DNA of 60,000 bases from Leptospira terpstrae serovar Hualin str. LT 11-33 = ATCC 700639 (GCF_000332495.1 NZ_AOGW02000008.1:1-60000), one strand, 5' to 3'. Shown: positions 35,821-45,712, counted from the first letter of the stretch. Program-made: numbers and translations. The notes: generated by a model from the letters alone, not told the origin.

Positions 35821-37220
35821 ACCAATTTCCTCACATCTGTAAATTTTCCGGTCACTGCTGCAGCCGCTGCCATAGAAGGACTGACTAAATGAGTTCTCCC
35901 GCCCCTGCCTTGTCTACCTTCGAAGTTACGGTTAGAAGTAGACGCACATCTTTCTCCTGGTTTTAATACGTCATCGTTCATCGCAAGACAAAGCGAACAA
36001 CCAGGCTCTCTCCATTCAAATCCAGCTTCTATAAAAATTTGATCCAAACCTTCTCGTTCTGCCTGACGTTTTACAGAGCCTGAACCTGGAACGACCAAAG
36101 CTTGCACATTCGGATGGACTTTTTTTCCTTTGGCAACTTCTGCTGCAGATCTTAAGTCTTCTATCCTTGCATTCGTACAAGAGCCGATGAATACCTTATC
36201 AATTCTAATTTCTGAAATGGGTGTTCCTGGTTTTAAACCCATATATGCAAGTGCGTTCTCGGCAGTTTCTTTTGCTCTGGCGTCTAAGATTTTTTTTGGA
36301 TTCGGAACAATACCGTCTATAGGCAAAGACTGAGAAGGATTGGTTCCCCAGGTAACTTGGGGTTCTATATTAGAAATATCTAATTCAATCATCTCATCAA
36401 AAACTGCATCGTCATCTGTGAAGAAAGTTTTCCAATATTCTATCGCTTTTTGAAAACTTTCTCCTTTAGGGATAAGCTTTCTATCTTTCAGATAATCAAA
36501 TGTGATCTGGTCAGGTGCGATGAGACTTGCCCTTGCACCCGCTTCGATACTCATATTACAAAGAGTCATTCGACCTTCCATAGAAAGAGAATGAATCCAA
36601 TCCCCTGAATATTCCATGGTGAATCCTCTGCCTCCAGAGGTTCCAATCTTTGTTATGAGTTCTAAGACTACATCTTTTGCAGTGATTCCAAATCCAGGTT
36701 TACCAACAAAACGAACGAGCATTGATTTTGTTTTGGCCTGCTTAAGAGTTTGTGTTGCAAGAACATGTTCCACTTCACTAGTTCCGATTCCAAAAGCCAA
36801 TGCCCCAAAGGCTCCATGTGTTGCTGTATGAGAATCTCCACATACGATCACAGATCCAGGAATCGTAAATCCTAACTCAGGTCCTAATACATGGACAATC
36901 CCTTGTTCGGGATCTTCGGGACCAAATAAACGGATTCCGAAATCATTGCAGTTTTTCTCCATGGTATCGATCTGCAATCGGGAGATCGGTCCTGCTGCAT
37001 TTCTGTTTTTACGATCTCTTGTGGAAACATTATGATCCACCACTCCGAAGGTGAGGTCCGTCCTTCTTACATCTTTATTTTTCGTTCTTAATCCTTCGAA
37101 GGCTTGGGCAGAAGTCACTTCATGAAGGATATGCCGGTCCACATATAAAATCGTTTCAGAGTCTGAATTCTCTAAGATCCTATGACTTTCCCAAATTTTG
37201 TCGTATAGAGTTTGTCCCAT
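35817..37220 (-). CDS. leuC: 3-isopropylmalate dehydratase large subunit
   Basis: A 467-residue aconitase-family subunit carrying the 4Fe-4S cluster. Cluster ligands: Cys in [14 protein letters not shown] and the pair in [13 protein letters not shown]. Other landmarks are [28 protein letters not shown] and [12 protein letters not shown]. The length is typical. It is first of the leuCD pair and divergent from a LysR gene. The upstream intergenic region (37221-37312) has inverted repeats likely used by that regulator. Confidence 0.95.
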   Translation of the reverse strand: MGQTLYDKIWESHRILENSDSETILYVDRHILHEVTSAQAFEGLRTKNKDVRRTDLTFGVVDHNVSTRDRKNRNAAGPISRLQIDTMEKNCNDFGIRLFGPEDPEQGIVHVLGPELGFTIPGSVIVCGDSHTATHGAFGALAFGIGTSEVEHVLATQTLKQAKTKSMLVRFVGKPGFGITAKDVVLELITKIGTSGGRGFTMEYSGDWIHSLSMEGRMTLCNMSIEAGARASLIAPDQITFDYLKDRKLIPKGESFQKAIEYWKTFFTDDDAVFDEMIELDISNIEPQVTWGTNPSQSLPIDGIVPNPKKILDARAKETAENALAYMGLKPGTPISEIRIDKVFIGSCTNARIEDLRSAAEVAKGKKVHPNVQALVVPGSGSVKRQAEREGLDQIFIEAGFEWREPGCSLCLAMNDDVLKPGERCASTSNRNFEGRQGRGGRTHLVSPSMAAAAAVTGKFTDVRKLV

Positions 37221-37241
37221 TTTTCCCTCTTAGTAAATAAG

Positions 37242-37306
37242 ATATCAAATAAACTGATATAATGCAAATAAATTGGTTTTATAAAATATATAACTAAAAG
37301 TTATAT
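37242..37306. promoter_or_regulatory. Putative LysR-type operator region between leuC and the LysR gene
   Basis: A perfect inverted repeat ATATAACT-AAA-AGTTATAT (37288-37306) contains a T-N11-A motif, the usual LysR box, and lies just before the LysR start. A second, weaker repeat ATATCA-N7-TGATAT is at 37242-37260, on the leuC side. Two sites facing both genes fit autoregulation plus control of leuCD. Confidence 0.6.
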
Positions 37307-37312
37307 GTACGA

Positions 37313-38206
37313 ATGGAATTCAGACAGATCGTTTATTTTCTTGCAATCTCAGAATCAGGAACATTCCAAAAAGCAGCATCGCAGTTGGGATTAACTCAAC
37401 CTGCACTCTCAAAACAAATTTTTCTTTTGGAAAAGGAACTAGGGGTCAGTGTTTTGGAAAGAGGGGGAAGGTCGGTTCGACTCACTCATGAAGGGGAAAG
37501 ATTCTATCAGTATTCGATTAGAATGAAAGAATTATGGGAAGAAATACAAAACGGCTTTTCTAATGATAACGAACTAAAAGGTAACTTTTCTATTTCTGCG
37601 GGAGGGACAGTCTCAGCCTGGGTCTTACCTCAAATTTTAAAAGAAATCTTAAAAAAAAGGCCAGGACTTTCTCTTTCTGTAAGAGAAGGAGATGCTAAAG
37701 AGACTAAGGATGCCGTATTAAAAGGAGAAGTTGATCTTGGGATTTTAACTGGTCCCATATCTGAGCCTAGTCTCAATGTTTTAGAATTTTTATCCGATAG
37801 AATCTTTCCTGTTGCTGCTAAAGACCATCCCATTTTTCTTAAAAAGAAAATTAGAATCGATGATCTAAAAAAACAAACCTTTGTATTTTTCCATCCAGGT
37901 TCTGCTCTTAGAAAAGCTGTGGAAAAGAAAATAAAATCTTTTCCAAAAGAATTTGGATCTAAGATCGCTATGGAACTAAGAAGTGTAGAATCCGTAATCA
38001 AATCATTGGAAGCGGGACTGGGAATTGGTTTTTTATCTGAATATTCTATAAGTCCAAAACTTAAAAAAATAAAATTCGAAGACTGGAATACAGAAAGGAA
38101 ATTTTTCCTCTGTTATCGCAAAAAATCAGGGCCTGCACTTGCGCTACTCGCGGAAGAAATTTTAAGATCCACAGAGAAATGGAGATCAGAAAAGGAAGCT
38201 ACTTAA
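37313..38206 (+). CDS. LysR-family transcriptional regulator of leuCD (probable)
   Basis: A 297-residue LTTR. N-terminal winged helix: MEFRQIVYFLAISESGTFQKAASQ and then LTQPALSKQIFLLEKEL. The effector domain from about residue 90 has FSISAGGTVSAWVLPQIL and GEVDLGILTG. Divergent orientation from leuC, and a T-N11-A palindrome in the gap, make it the likely leuCD regulator, possibly responding to a leucine-pathway intermediate. There is no ribosome-binding site before the ATG, so the message may be nearly leaderless. Confidence 0.85.
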   Translation: MEFRQIVYFLAISESGTFQKAASQLGLTQPALSKQIFLLEKELGVSVLERGGRSVRLTHEGERFYQYSIRMKELWEEIQNGFSNDNELKGNFSISAGGTVSAWVLPQILKEILKKRPGLSLSVREGDAKETKDAVLKGEVDLGILTGPISEPSLNVLEFLSDRIFPVAAKDHPIFLKKKIRIDDLKKQTFVFFHPGSALRKAVEKKIKSFPKEFGSKIAMELRSVESVIKSLEAGLGIGFLSEYSISPKLKKIKFEDWNTERKFFLCYRKKSGPALALLAEEILRSTEKWRSEKEAT

Positions 38207-38217
38207 AGTTAACAGAA

Positions 38218-38255
38218 CTAAGTTTCATCACTTTCAATGAAAGGATGAAACTTAG
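38218..38255. terminator. Long hairpin downstream of the LysR gene
   Basis: CTAAGTTTCATC (38218-38229) pairs perfectly with GATGAAACTTAG (38244-38255), and the interior CTTTC-AAT-GAAAG extends the stem after a single bulged A. No T run follows, so a terminator is likely but not certain. Confidence 0.5.
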
Positions 38256-38380
38256 AACCGGAATATCTTAAAACTGAATGTTCATTTGTTTTATTCGATA
38301 TTATTTTAATTAAATAAGAGTTACAACAATATATGAAAATTTCCCAAACAAGTTTAGATAATAAATTTTCAAAAACGTAA

Positions 38381-39328
38381 CTATTGTTCAACGCAGATCA
38401 ATTGTTGGTTACTTAAATTGCAAGCTTCAGGAGTCCAACCTGCCGTAATGTCAGAAATTGCAGTTGAATTTCCTTGGCCCATAACTCCGGTAAATGAGCC
38501 AGAATTACTTCTCCATAAATCACAGGTATTACTTGTGTTTGTTGTCCAATTTGTATTCAAACCAGTCCAATACTTTGAATTGACTGAAAATCTCAGTGAC
38601 AATGTAGAAACGAATAAACCCGCAGAATTCGTCGTACCGATAACGCCCTCTGTTTGATGATAGGTTCGATTCGGTGCAAAAACCCAATCAGTTTGTCCAT
38701 CACCAACGTTTGCGCCAATAGAAGCAGTTCTGGTCACCCCATCAACTACCATAGCTTTATAATTACCGGTACCAGGATAATTCCCATCGGAACTACAAGA
38801 CGTATCAAAATTTTTTGCACTTCCTGGGTTAGGAGGATAACCAGAGTTTGTAAGGAACAAAAAACATGGATCACAAGTTGGGGCACAGCTAACGGAAACC
38901 GTATTGATATTTGCATTTTTTACGATACCGTCTCCATTTGTTATATTACAGAATAAACCGGAAGGTTGATTCTGAACTTTTACCGAATAAGAAGATCCAC
39001 TAGTAATTATGTTCAAAAAATAAAAATCACTGCTACCTTTTTCAACAGGTAATGTGACTATTCCATTAAGAGAAAGTATTAATCCTGAATTGTTTAACCC
39101 CGATACAGATCCAGAAATTGTATATGGTATAATTGTTGATATATAGTCTTTACCACAAAGAGGAGAGCTATCTTTTCCAATTATTTTTAATACTTGAACT
39201 TCCTTAAATACCTCTGAGCGTGAATCGCATACATTGTTAATTTCTAATGGTTGGCAATATGTTAACATTAGATTTAATAAGAAAAAAGTTGAGAATAGAT
39301 ATATAAGTCGTTGGTTATTTGGATTCAT
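38381..39328 (-). CDS. DUF1554-type lipoprotein with the N-terminal CDxxS module
   Basis: A 315-residue lipoprotein. The signal peptide ends LNLMLTYC; the module QPLEINNVCDSRSEVFKE ... LCG follows, shared with three other lipoproteins of this window. A beta-rich Ser/Gly section (ISGSVSGLNNSGLILSLNG) is a common leptospiral spacer repeat. The last 160 residues resemble the Leptospira-specific DUF1554 domain: CFLFLTNSGYPPNPGSAKNFD, CSSDGNYPG, YKAMVVDG, DWVFAPN, and TCDLW ending QQLICVEQ. Function unknown; surface exposure is likely by family. A monocistronic gene that converges on the LysR gene. Confidence 0.75.
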   Translation of the reverse strand: MNPNNQRLIYLFSTFFLLNLMLTYCQPLEINNVCDSRSEVFKEVQVLKIIGKDSSPLCGKDYISTIIPYTISGSVSGLNNSGLILSLNGIVTLPVEKGSSDFYFLNIITSGSSYSVKVQNQPSGLFCNITNGDGIVKNANINTVSVSCAPTCDPCFLFLTNSGYPPNPGSAKNFDTSCSSDGNYPGTGNYKAMVVDGVTRTASIGANVGDGQTDWVFAPNRTYHQTEGVIGTTNSAGLFVSTLSLRFSVNSKYWTGLNTNWTTNTSNTCDLWRSNSGSFTGVMGQGNSTAISDITAGWTPEACNLSNQQLICVEQ

Positions 39329-39454
39329 GGTGAAGCATAGTTAGGATTATTTTTTAATTCTCAATAGTAAGCAATAATTTATTGTACTTTATATTTTATT
39401 TACGAGCCTATCTTTATTCGAATATAATCACGATAAACCAAATTCTCCTTCGGT

Positions 39455-40777
39455 TCAAAAATTAAAACGATAGTTTGCACCAACTTGAACGTAAGTAAGC
39501 ACCGTCTTCGAATCTAATAACATAGGGATTAATATCTGAGGAGCATAAACTTTCGCTAAGATTTGTGACGGATCCGAATTGCCTCCGCCATCATTTTCGG
39601 TGATATAACCCGACTGCAATTTGTTATTCAGTGTCATGTTGCTTGCTTCCACAAACAAACTTAAGTCACCTTTGATTTTGCTGGAAAATTTTACATTCAC
39701 TTCGGTTCCCGTGGCTTTCCATTGGTAGTCTAGGCCAAATTGATTGAATTTAAAAGGAGTGGCATCCAATCGGAACTCGTTACTTCGAAACGAAGACGGG
39801 CCCTTCATATCTAAATGTAAAATCTGTCCTTGTAAGGTGAACCGATCCAAAAATTTCCATTCATACCCGATACCAATACTATAACCTTTTAATGAATTGT
39901 CAGTCTCCCGGTAACTCACTCGGTTAGGATTCATTCCGGTGGCGGTAATCCCTCCGACACTATCGACTTCTTGTGTTGTCTTTGTCCAAATTCTCTCCAC
40001 CCCTGCCAAAATTTGAAGATCTAAAACTGGATGTGGATAAGGAGTAAAACCAACTCTGGAAGAAAATTTTTGAAACTTTGTTTCGCCGTTTCCAAGAAGA
40101 ACATTAGTAGTACTGTCAGTACTGGTAGATGAGCCACCCCCACTTCCGTAAGAAAGAGTTTGTAAGCCACCGACATCGAAATTTCCCTTCGCTTCCGTTC
40201 CTCGGATCTCAAAGGTAAACCTGTCCCAGGCATAAAACAAACGCGCTGTCCCACTTTGATTTTTAGTTTTGTAAGGAGTGGATTGTAACTCAACTTGTCC
40301 GCCGCTCCCAAAAATAAGACCAGCCAACTGAATGGTTTGAAAGAAAGGACGAAGCTCCGATTGGCTTTCACCACTTCCGACACCGAAAGAACCTTCTAAA
40401 TAATGACGTTTTGCATTAGAAAGTTGTTCCTCTCTAATTTTTTGTTTTCCTTCCTTGGCTTTAAGATCCTCCGCTTCTTGTTTTTGTTTTTCTGCGAGTT
40501 CTTTTTCTTCTTTGATTTTCTTTTCTTTTTCGGAAATTTGAGGTTCTTTTTTAAGAGTGGAGGATTCCGATTTTTTCCCAAAGGAAACTTTTTGGATCAC
40601 TGACTTCGAAAACACTTTTGTGTTACCGTCTGCAAGTTTGACAGTCACAGAATCTTTGTCTTGGGCTAAAACGGAACCTTCCCATTTTTCTCCGGACTTG
40701 AGGAGAATCGTTTCACTACGAAGAGATAAGTTTGCAAAAAAAAGCGCCGCGAACCATAAGGGAATCATTATTTTCAT
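39455..40777 (-). CDS. Outer-membrane beta-barrel with N-terminal Sm-like segment and coiled coil
   Basis: About 440 residues from MKIMIPLWF at 40777, which gives a proper signal peptide (FAALFFANLSLRS); the frame opens at 40837. Next is a short strand-rich segment (ILLKSGEKWEGSVLAQDKDS, VTVKLADGNTKVF) that looks like an Sm/SH3-type small barrel. A Lys/Glu-rich coiled coil follows at about residues 70-125. The rest is a series of amphipathic strands ending in a C-terminal aromatic (VGANYRFNF), the standard outer-membrane barrel signal. Function unknown, possibly a channel with a periplasmic coiled-coil stalk. Confidence 0.65.
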   Translation of the reverse strand: MKIMIPLWFAALFFANLSLRSETILLKSGEKWEGSVLAQDKDSVTVKLADGNTKVFSKSVIQKVSFGKKSESSTLKKEPQISEKEKKIKEEKELAEKQKQEAEDLKAKEGKQKIREEQLSNAKRHYLEGSFGVGSGESQSELRPFFQTIQLAGLIFGSGGQVELQSTPYKTKNQSGTARLFYAWDRFTFEIRGTEAKGNFDVGGLQTLSYGSGGGSSTSTDSTTNVLLGNGETKFQKFSSRVGFTPYPHPVLDLQILAGVERIWTKTTQEVDSVGGITATGMNPNRVSYRETDNSLKGYSIGIGYEWKFLDRFTLQGQILHLDMKGPSSFRSNEFRLDATPFKFNQFGLDYQWKATGTEVNVKFSSKIKGDLSLFVEASNMTLNNKLQSGYITENDGGGNSDPSQILAKVYAPQILIPMLLDSKTVLTYVQVGANYRFNF

Positions 40778-41080
40778 ATTTTTAGCCAATTCATAACTGG
40801 TATCGGAGAATCTTAACACAACACTTAAATTCCGCAAATCGATTAAACAATTTAAAGATCGAATTGGAAAGAAAAAGACCTTTCCCGCGAGACAGAATGA
40901 TTCTAAGAAATGAAAGTTTCATTTGAAAAAAAAATTCTAAGAAGCAAACATTAACATTGAGAATCAAGAGTAAATCAGACGAATGGATTCTTCAACCGGG
41001 GATTGTGCTGAGAAGATCGCAACTTCAGTCAGTATTTACAAAGTGCTTGCGAGAAACTATCCTAACCATGAAATCAGCGA

Positions 41081-41638
41081 ATGCGCCGAAAACTCTGGAT
41101 TTTCGTATTGATTCTAAGTGTTCTCTTTTCATTGGTAGCAGAAGTCATTGCAGGGCTTGGCGGATTTGCCAGTGCCTTTTCTTCTATAGAACTGGGATCG
41201 GGAACACTGCCAGCAGCACGAGTGGGAGGAGCATTCCTACTGACAATCGTTCTAGTATTCTTTTTTCTGATCGTGCTATCGTTTATGTCCTTAATCACTA
41301 CCACGGGAATACTGGGACTAATCAAAGGTTTATTTCTGGGAGTGACCTTAGGTCTGTTAGTTGACTATCTAGTCGTAAGAGAAAAAATCGAACCAGGAAG
41401 TCCTGCGATTATACGCCGCTGGGCAGGTCGCGGTGCTGCATTTATGTTTGTGTTTGTGCTCTGGGTTGGGATACTAAATCCGTTACTTTCTCAACTGGGA
41501 ACGAATCCAATCGAAGTCTTCAGTGCAAAAGATATAGTTGGAATTTTTTCTACCACAGGAATTTTTGTTTGCGTCTTTTTTGCCTTCATCGGTGTCATTC
41601 GGTATTACTGGACGCGGGGAAAGAAGGACAACGACTGA
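41081..41638 (+). CDS. Hypothetical membrane protein
   Basis: A 185-residue protein with five hydrophobic segments: FVLILSVLFSLVAEVIAGLGG, FLLTIVLVFFFLIVL, LIKGLFLGVTLGLLVDYLVV, FMFVFVLWVGILN and IFSTTGIFVCVFFAFIGVIRYYW. A Gly- and Ala-rich content is evident. No family is recognised. The start is uncertain: no ribosome-binding site precedes 41081. The next membrane protein gene follows 14 bp downstream on the same strand, so the pair is probably an operon. Confidence 0.5.
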   Translation: MRRKLWIFVLILSVLFSLVAEVIAGLGGFASAFSSIELGSGTLPAARVGGAFLLTIVLVFFFLIVLSFMSLITTTGILGLIKGLFLGVTLGLLVDYLVVREKIEPGSPAIIRRWAGRGAAFMFVFVLWVGILNPLLSQLGTNPIEVFSAKDIVGIFSTTGIFVCVFFAFIGVIRYYWTRGKKDND

Positions 41639-41652
41639 AAAATTTACTTTCA

Positions 41653-42522
41653 ATGGTTTATAACGGTCAGGGCTTGGATCTCACGTTACTCCTTTGGAAT
41701 AGTACCGTTGCCATAGTAGCTGTATTTCTCGCATGCTACCTGGCAAGTTTTCGCCAAACAATTCTTTTTATGCTCGTGATGGCCTTTATGCTGTTAGCTG
41801 GCATTCAATTCGTTAACAAATTACAACATGATTTAATTGAAATCATGGGTTTTATCAAGCTCGTGTTGCTTTTGCCCCTTGGCTTGGGAGCCGTGCTTAC
41901 TTTTGCTATTTTATCCGAGGATAAACAGAAAAGGTACCTACTTCCGATGACTCGTTATATCAACTTTGCAGTGATAGCTAATATTTTTGTTATGGTTTTC
42001 GCTCCTGATGGTGACACCTATCGCGGACTCCTAAGTCGCTTAGTTTGTATTGCTCTCCTCGTCTGGTTGCTTCAGGAAATGGCTAAAGTTCGCTTCCAGA
42101 CCACACAGTTTGAACGCGGATTTTTCATCTTTAGGTCCTCACCATTACATTGGGTCTATTGCCACGCGGCTTATCGAATTGCACTCCTGTCGCTACCAAG
42201 CTTTGATAGCCTACAATACTTGCTTTTGGAACCTTTGAGTCTTTTCATCATGTCAGTCCTTTATCACGTGGACAAAAAGAAATTCCCTCTCCACTACTAT
42301 TTTGGTTTTGCTGACACTATCGTTGTCACAACTCTGACGTTACTTACACGTTTTCCAATTCTTTCACCTCTCAATCTAAAAGGTCCCTATGTAATCAGTC
42401 TGTCGCAAAATCATTTGGATCTGGTATTTATGCCCATCCAAATGATTGTTATAGGATTTGCTCTACGGGCAATTTTTAAAAATCATAACCAAAAAACTAC
42501 ATTACAAATCTCAATCAATTAA
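41653..42522 (+). CDS. Hypothetical integral membrane protein
   Basis: About 290 residues from the ATG at 41653; the open frame reaches 41569 but then overlaps the upstream gene. It has eight or so hydrophobic helices, including LLLWNSTVAIVAVFLACYLAS, TILFMLVMAFMLLAG, FIKLVLLLPLGLGAVLTFAIL and FAVIANIFVMVFAPDG. A soluble-looking stretch sits near residues 145-175. No family is recognised. It is the second gene of the pair with 41081-41638. It converges on the small lipoprotein gene with 4 bp between stops. Confidence 0.5.
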   Translation: MVYNGQGLDLTLLLWNSTVAIVAVFLACYLASFRQTILFMLVMAFMLLAGIQFVNKLQHDLIEIMGFIKLVLLLPLGLGAVLTFAILSEDKQKRYLLPMTRYINFAVIANIFVMVFAPDGDTYRGLLSRLVCIALLVWLLQEMAKVRFQTTQFERGFFIFRSSPLHWVYCHAAYRIALLSLPSFDSLQYLLLEPLSLFIMSVLYHVDKKKFPLHYYFGFADTIVVTTLTLLTRFPILSPLNLKGPYVISLSQNHLDLVFMPIQMIVIGFALRAIFKNHNQKTTLQISIN

Positions 42523-42526
42523 CATA

Positions 42527-42916
42527 TCAACCAGAGCAAAAATAATATGTATTGGAACAAATTGCAATATTTGGCGTGGAGGGAGTACAAGCCTGTGTTG
42601 ATGTATTCGTAATACGAAACAAAAGTGTGTGTGCACCCGATGCCACAGTGAAAGTCGAACTTCTTCCGTTAGGTGTTACAGTGGCCCACACAACTCCGTC
42701 CCACAATATATCATAAGTTCTATTGGTATTGGAAGTATTAAGAAAATAAACAGTACCAGTGGAATTTGTTTGGCATGAAGGTATTGATTGCACAAGAGCA
42801 ATCAAGGTTTTGCGTAATTCTGCATCCTCTTCCGCTTTTTTTTGGTCAGCCGCGGTATTCAGATTACAACTCAGAAATGTAAGAACCATTCCATATAACA
42901 AATATTTGCATTTCAT
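42527..42916 (-). CDS. Small lipoprotein, hypothetical
   Basis: About 129 residues from the ATG at 42916 (MKCKYLLYG), with signal peptide and lipobox MVLTFLSC. The mature part begins with a charged helix (ADQKKAEEDAELRKTLIALVQ), then a compact strand-rich region (GTVYFLNTSNTNRTYDILWD, AHTLLFRITN) with six Cys in all, several near the C-terminus. DUF-like leptospiral lipoprotein; function unknown. Confidence 0.55.
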   Translation of the reverse strand: MKCKYLLYGMVLTFLSCNLNTAADQKKAEEDAELRKTLIALVQSIPSCQTNSTGTVYFLNTSNTNRTYDILWDGVVWATVTPNGRSSTFTVASGAHTLLFRITNTSTQACTPSTPNIAICSNTYYFCSG

Positions 42917-43571
42917 AATCAATTCGACGTAATTACTTCAAAAGACAATTCAAAATACATATATTTTTATAAAAATATTTTATTCGAAGAATCACTCGGC
43001 CAAACACAATCATAACTTAAACTCATTATCAGAATCATTCTAAACATTCAAAAAAAACAACGGACCATTTTACAACAGACAATCACCACCAAACTATCGA
43101 TAACTGCACAGAAGATCATTTGCATAATCCCTTTTTTAGGAAAAAGTTTCTAACATATATATCTCCACTCCCTTCAGAATCTTTTTCCAAGCACCTCTCA
43201 AATTATTTGTATAAACCGGAATAGATAGGTTTTTAAAATTGAATTCCTTTCAAAAACTATAGAACAAATAAAAATTAAATTGAGCTGAAGATTTCATACT
43301 CCACCCAGAATCAGTAGTGAAAATCAATTGGTCCCCGATCTCTCGTTAGCAAATAAAAAAACTCCCCCTCCATATAACCATGCGATTAAACTTTTTCAAT
43401 TCAGAAATCAAAATAGACAATCATTTATCGTTTGTTTTTGATTGAGCTATTGAGATTTTTGGATTCAGTCTTATTAGTTTCCATTATGGAAATCAGATTG
43501 CAAAAACACAATTTGCAAATTTCAATAATGCCAACCGACGTATTTTGATTCAATAAGTTTGGAGATATAAA
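42917..43571. other. Gene-free spacer of about 650 bp
   Basis: Very AT-rich. No frame with coding character, no tRNA-like fold and no copy of the 19-bp element was seen. GGAG before the cyclase ATG is at its right end. Confidence 0.4.
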
Positions 43572-44810
43572 ATGAAAAAATCAATCGTGGATGAGATTTT
43601 AATCTCCAGAGAGATGAAAAACGAGAAAACTGTAGCAATTGTTAGATTTGTGATCTTTTCTATCGCATCTCTCCTCGATTATTTATCTTATTTCCAAGTG
43701 ATCAACTATACGATTGTCACACCAACTTTCATCACTCTCTTGTTGGATACAGTATTTTTGGTATTTGCAGGAATTGTGCTTCTTTTCCTAAACCATTATC
43801 CTTATAAACCATATTTGAAATTTTTTACTATCACGTTAGATTATATCATTATTGGACTTATGATTTATTTTGATCCAACAGTTCAAAAAGGCAGTGGTGT
43901 TATCTATTTTATCGCTATGATTAGCGCCATATTCATTTACCAATTCAACCTACTAAGACATTCAAAAATAGGCACGATTTACGGAGCTTTTTTAGCATTT
44001 GTTTTTCTTCTCGTGATTTCAATTGGATTAGGCGAAGGATATCCTATCGATTTTATTCCCATGATCATTGGATTGGGGATGATCCTTGCCATTGGTTATG
44101 TAACAACAGTTTCCAATATTGAAATGGTGAAAGAGGCAAATGCAAAGCAGATGATGGAAAGATATCTTCCCTCTCAGCTAGTGAGTGAATTTTACAAAAA
44201 CAAAGCACAGCTTGAACCTGGTGGCGAAAACAAAGAGGTAACGATTCTTTTTTCCGACATCAGATCATTTACCAAATTCTCAGAACAACGATCTGCAGAA
44301 GAAGTCGTCTTTTTTTTGAATGATTATTTATCTCGAATGACTGATGTAATATTTCGATTCAACGGTACAATTGATAAGTTTATCGGTGATGCTATCATGA
44401 CCATATTCGGTGCTCCATTCAAACAAGTTGATGACGCACTCCGTGCAGTTAAATCCGCTGTTGCAATGATATATGAACTAGAAAAGTTAAACCAAAAAAT
44501 GGTGAATCCACAAGACAAATTACAAGTGGGAATCGGAATTCATACAGGTGAAGCCATTGTTGGAAATATTGGCTCAGACAGAAGGTTGGATTATACAGTA
44601 ATCGGTGACAATGTAAACTTGGCGTCTAGAATCGAAGGATTAACGAAACATTACAATTGCTCGATCTTAATATCTGAGACAACTTACAAACAAATAGAAG
44701 GTAAATATTCCTTAGATGATGGTTTTGAAATTCGAGAAATTGATAGAGTCATCGTCAAAGGTAAATCAAATCCAATCACTGTGTATGAAGTTGTTTGTTT
44801 AGATATTTAA
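43572..44810 (+). CDS. Membrane class III adenylate/guanylate cyclase
   Basis: A 412-residue protein. Six hydrophobic helices in the first 190 residues form a membrane anchor without a large extracellular loop. The catalytic domain starts near residue 215: EVTILFSDIRSFTKFSE carries the first metal Asp, and IDKFIGDAIMTIFGAP carries the adenine-selecting Lys and second metal Asp. GIGIHTGEAIVGNIGS and TVIGDNVNLASRIEGLTK carry the transition-state Asn and Arg. All canonical catalytic positions are present, so it should be active, probably making cAMP. The start is supported by GGAG before the ATG. No operon partner. Confidence 0.85.
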   Translation: MKKSIVDEILISREMKNEKTVAIVRFVIFSIASLLDYLSYFQVINYTIVTPTFITLLLDTVFLVFAGIVLLFLNHYPYKPYLKFFTITLDYIIIGLMIYFDPTVQKGSGVIYFIAMISAIFIYQFNLLRHSKIGTIYGAFLAFVFLLVISIGLGEGYPIDFIPMIIGLGMILAIGYVTTVSNIEMVKEANAKQMMERYLPSQLVSEFYKNKAQLEPGGENKEVTILFSDIRSFTKFSEQRSAEEVVFFLNDYLSRMTDVIFRFNGTIDKFIGDAIMTIFGAPFKQVDDALRAVKSAVAMIYELEKLNQKMVNPQDKLQVGIGIHTGEAIVGNIGSDRRLDYTVIGDNVNLASRIEGLTKHYNCSILISETTYKQIEGKYSLDDGFEIREIDRVIVKGKSNPITVYEVVCLDI

Positions 44811-45265
44811 AACGGTATCGTAAATAAAATCAAAAGCCTAAATATGTTCCTTGAGAGAGATCAAATAATCGAATCGCTAACTTTCAAAAAACAGATTCCA
44901 AGAATTTAATAAATTTCTATTCAAATCGAATGAATTATATCAGGACAACGATCCCACACTCTAACTAAAGACAAAAACTTAAATTTCTTTGATGTATAAA
45001 TTACTTGCGTGCTTCACCAATCCAAATTTATTTTTGGGATTGAAATCTAATATGTATTTAACAGATTACAATATGGCATTGGTTAAAGTAAAAAATGCTA
45101 TTATTGCTAAAAATCAAAAGAAAAGATGAATTGTAGGATTTTCAATATCAATTCTTGGTGAGTGGTTTTATTTTATTGAACCACAGTTGACAATTGTCAG
45201 TTACTATTTTCCATCTATTGGTAGTAACTTTTATTGAAAGTGGCTATACTTTTATATTTTTTCTT
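44811..45265. other. Gene-poor spacer with one short palindrome
   Basis: No convincing gene. A perfect 12-bp palindrome TGACAATTGTCA lies at 45188-45199, about 75 bp upstream of the first conserved promoter element. Confidence 0.35.
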
Positions 45266-45315
45266 ACTCCTGATTCCCGTCCCAGGACGACATGCCTCCT
45301 TTCCTCTGTTAGAAT
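45266..45315 (+). promoter_or_regulatory. Conserved promoter element, copy 1
   Basis: The core ATTCCCGTCCCAGGACGAC is at 45273-45291, preceded by ACTCCTG. After 17 nt comes TTAGAAT (45309-45315), a -10-like heptamer. The next gene, a small lipoprotein, starts at 45343, leaving a leader of about 20 nt. CGTCC and GGACG form an inverted repeat inside the core. Confidence 0.75.
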
Positions 45316-45342
45316 TAAAAATGATTGAAATAGGATTTTTAA

Positions 45343-45588
45343 ATGAAATATAGAAATAAATTAGCTTCTACAATTATGTCGATATCTTTGCTCGCAGTAA
45401 TTTCCCTAGGTGTATATTGCTCATCGGGCGTCGTTCGCAATCGATTTGAAATCGAAGAATCTTGCCCTGAAGATAAAATCAAAGTGAAGTCTTTAGGTGG
45501 CGGTGCTTTTTTGGTGGAAGGATGTGGCAAAAAACAATCCTATGTTTGTTTGGAAGCACAGTGGAATACGGTTTGCAAAAAAGACTAA
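45343..45588 (+). CDS. Small lipoprotein
   Basis: An 81-residue protein. The signal peptide ends LLAVISLGVYC (Cys25), close to a lipobox, followed by SSG. The mature chain of about 56 residues has five further Cys (ESCPED, EGCGKK, SYVCLE, TVCKKD), suggesting disulphides and an extracytoplasmic location. GGGAFLVEGCG resembles a small beta hairpin. No family is recognised. It is led by copy 1 of the conserved promoter element and followed by an intrinsic terminator, so it is its own transcription unit. Confidence 0.65.
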   Translation: MKYRNKLASTIMSISLLAVISLGVYCSSGVVRNRFEIEESCPEDKIKVKSLGGGAFLVEGCGKKQSYVCLEAQWNTVCKKD

Positions 45589-45672
45589 ATTAAGTTGGAA
45601 ACAATTGAAAGTAAGGAAAAAATCTTAGCTTCTAACTTATTCGATTAAACTTTGAATACTCAGTTAAATCCT

Positions 45673-45712
45673 CTCTTTGGAATCCGAATAATCATTCGAA
45701 AGAGTTTTTTTT
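45673..45712 (+). terminator. Intrinsic terminator
   Basis: CTCTTTGGAAT (45673-45683) pairs with ATTCGAAAGAG (45694-45704) with one mismatch, followed by eight T (45705-45712). It ends the transcript of the small lipoprotein gene. Confidence 0.8.

Noticed and set aside
45051..45129. Short plus-strand frame starting MYLTDYNM
   Set aside because: Only 26 codons, no ribosome-binding site, no family match; AT-rich chance frame.
45188..45199. Palindrome TGACAATTGTCA as an operator for the small lipoprotein
   Set aside because: It is about 75 bp upstream of the conserved promoter element and is not repeated at the other copies, so it is not part of the common signal.
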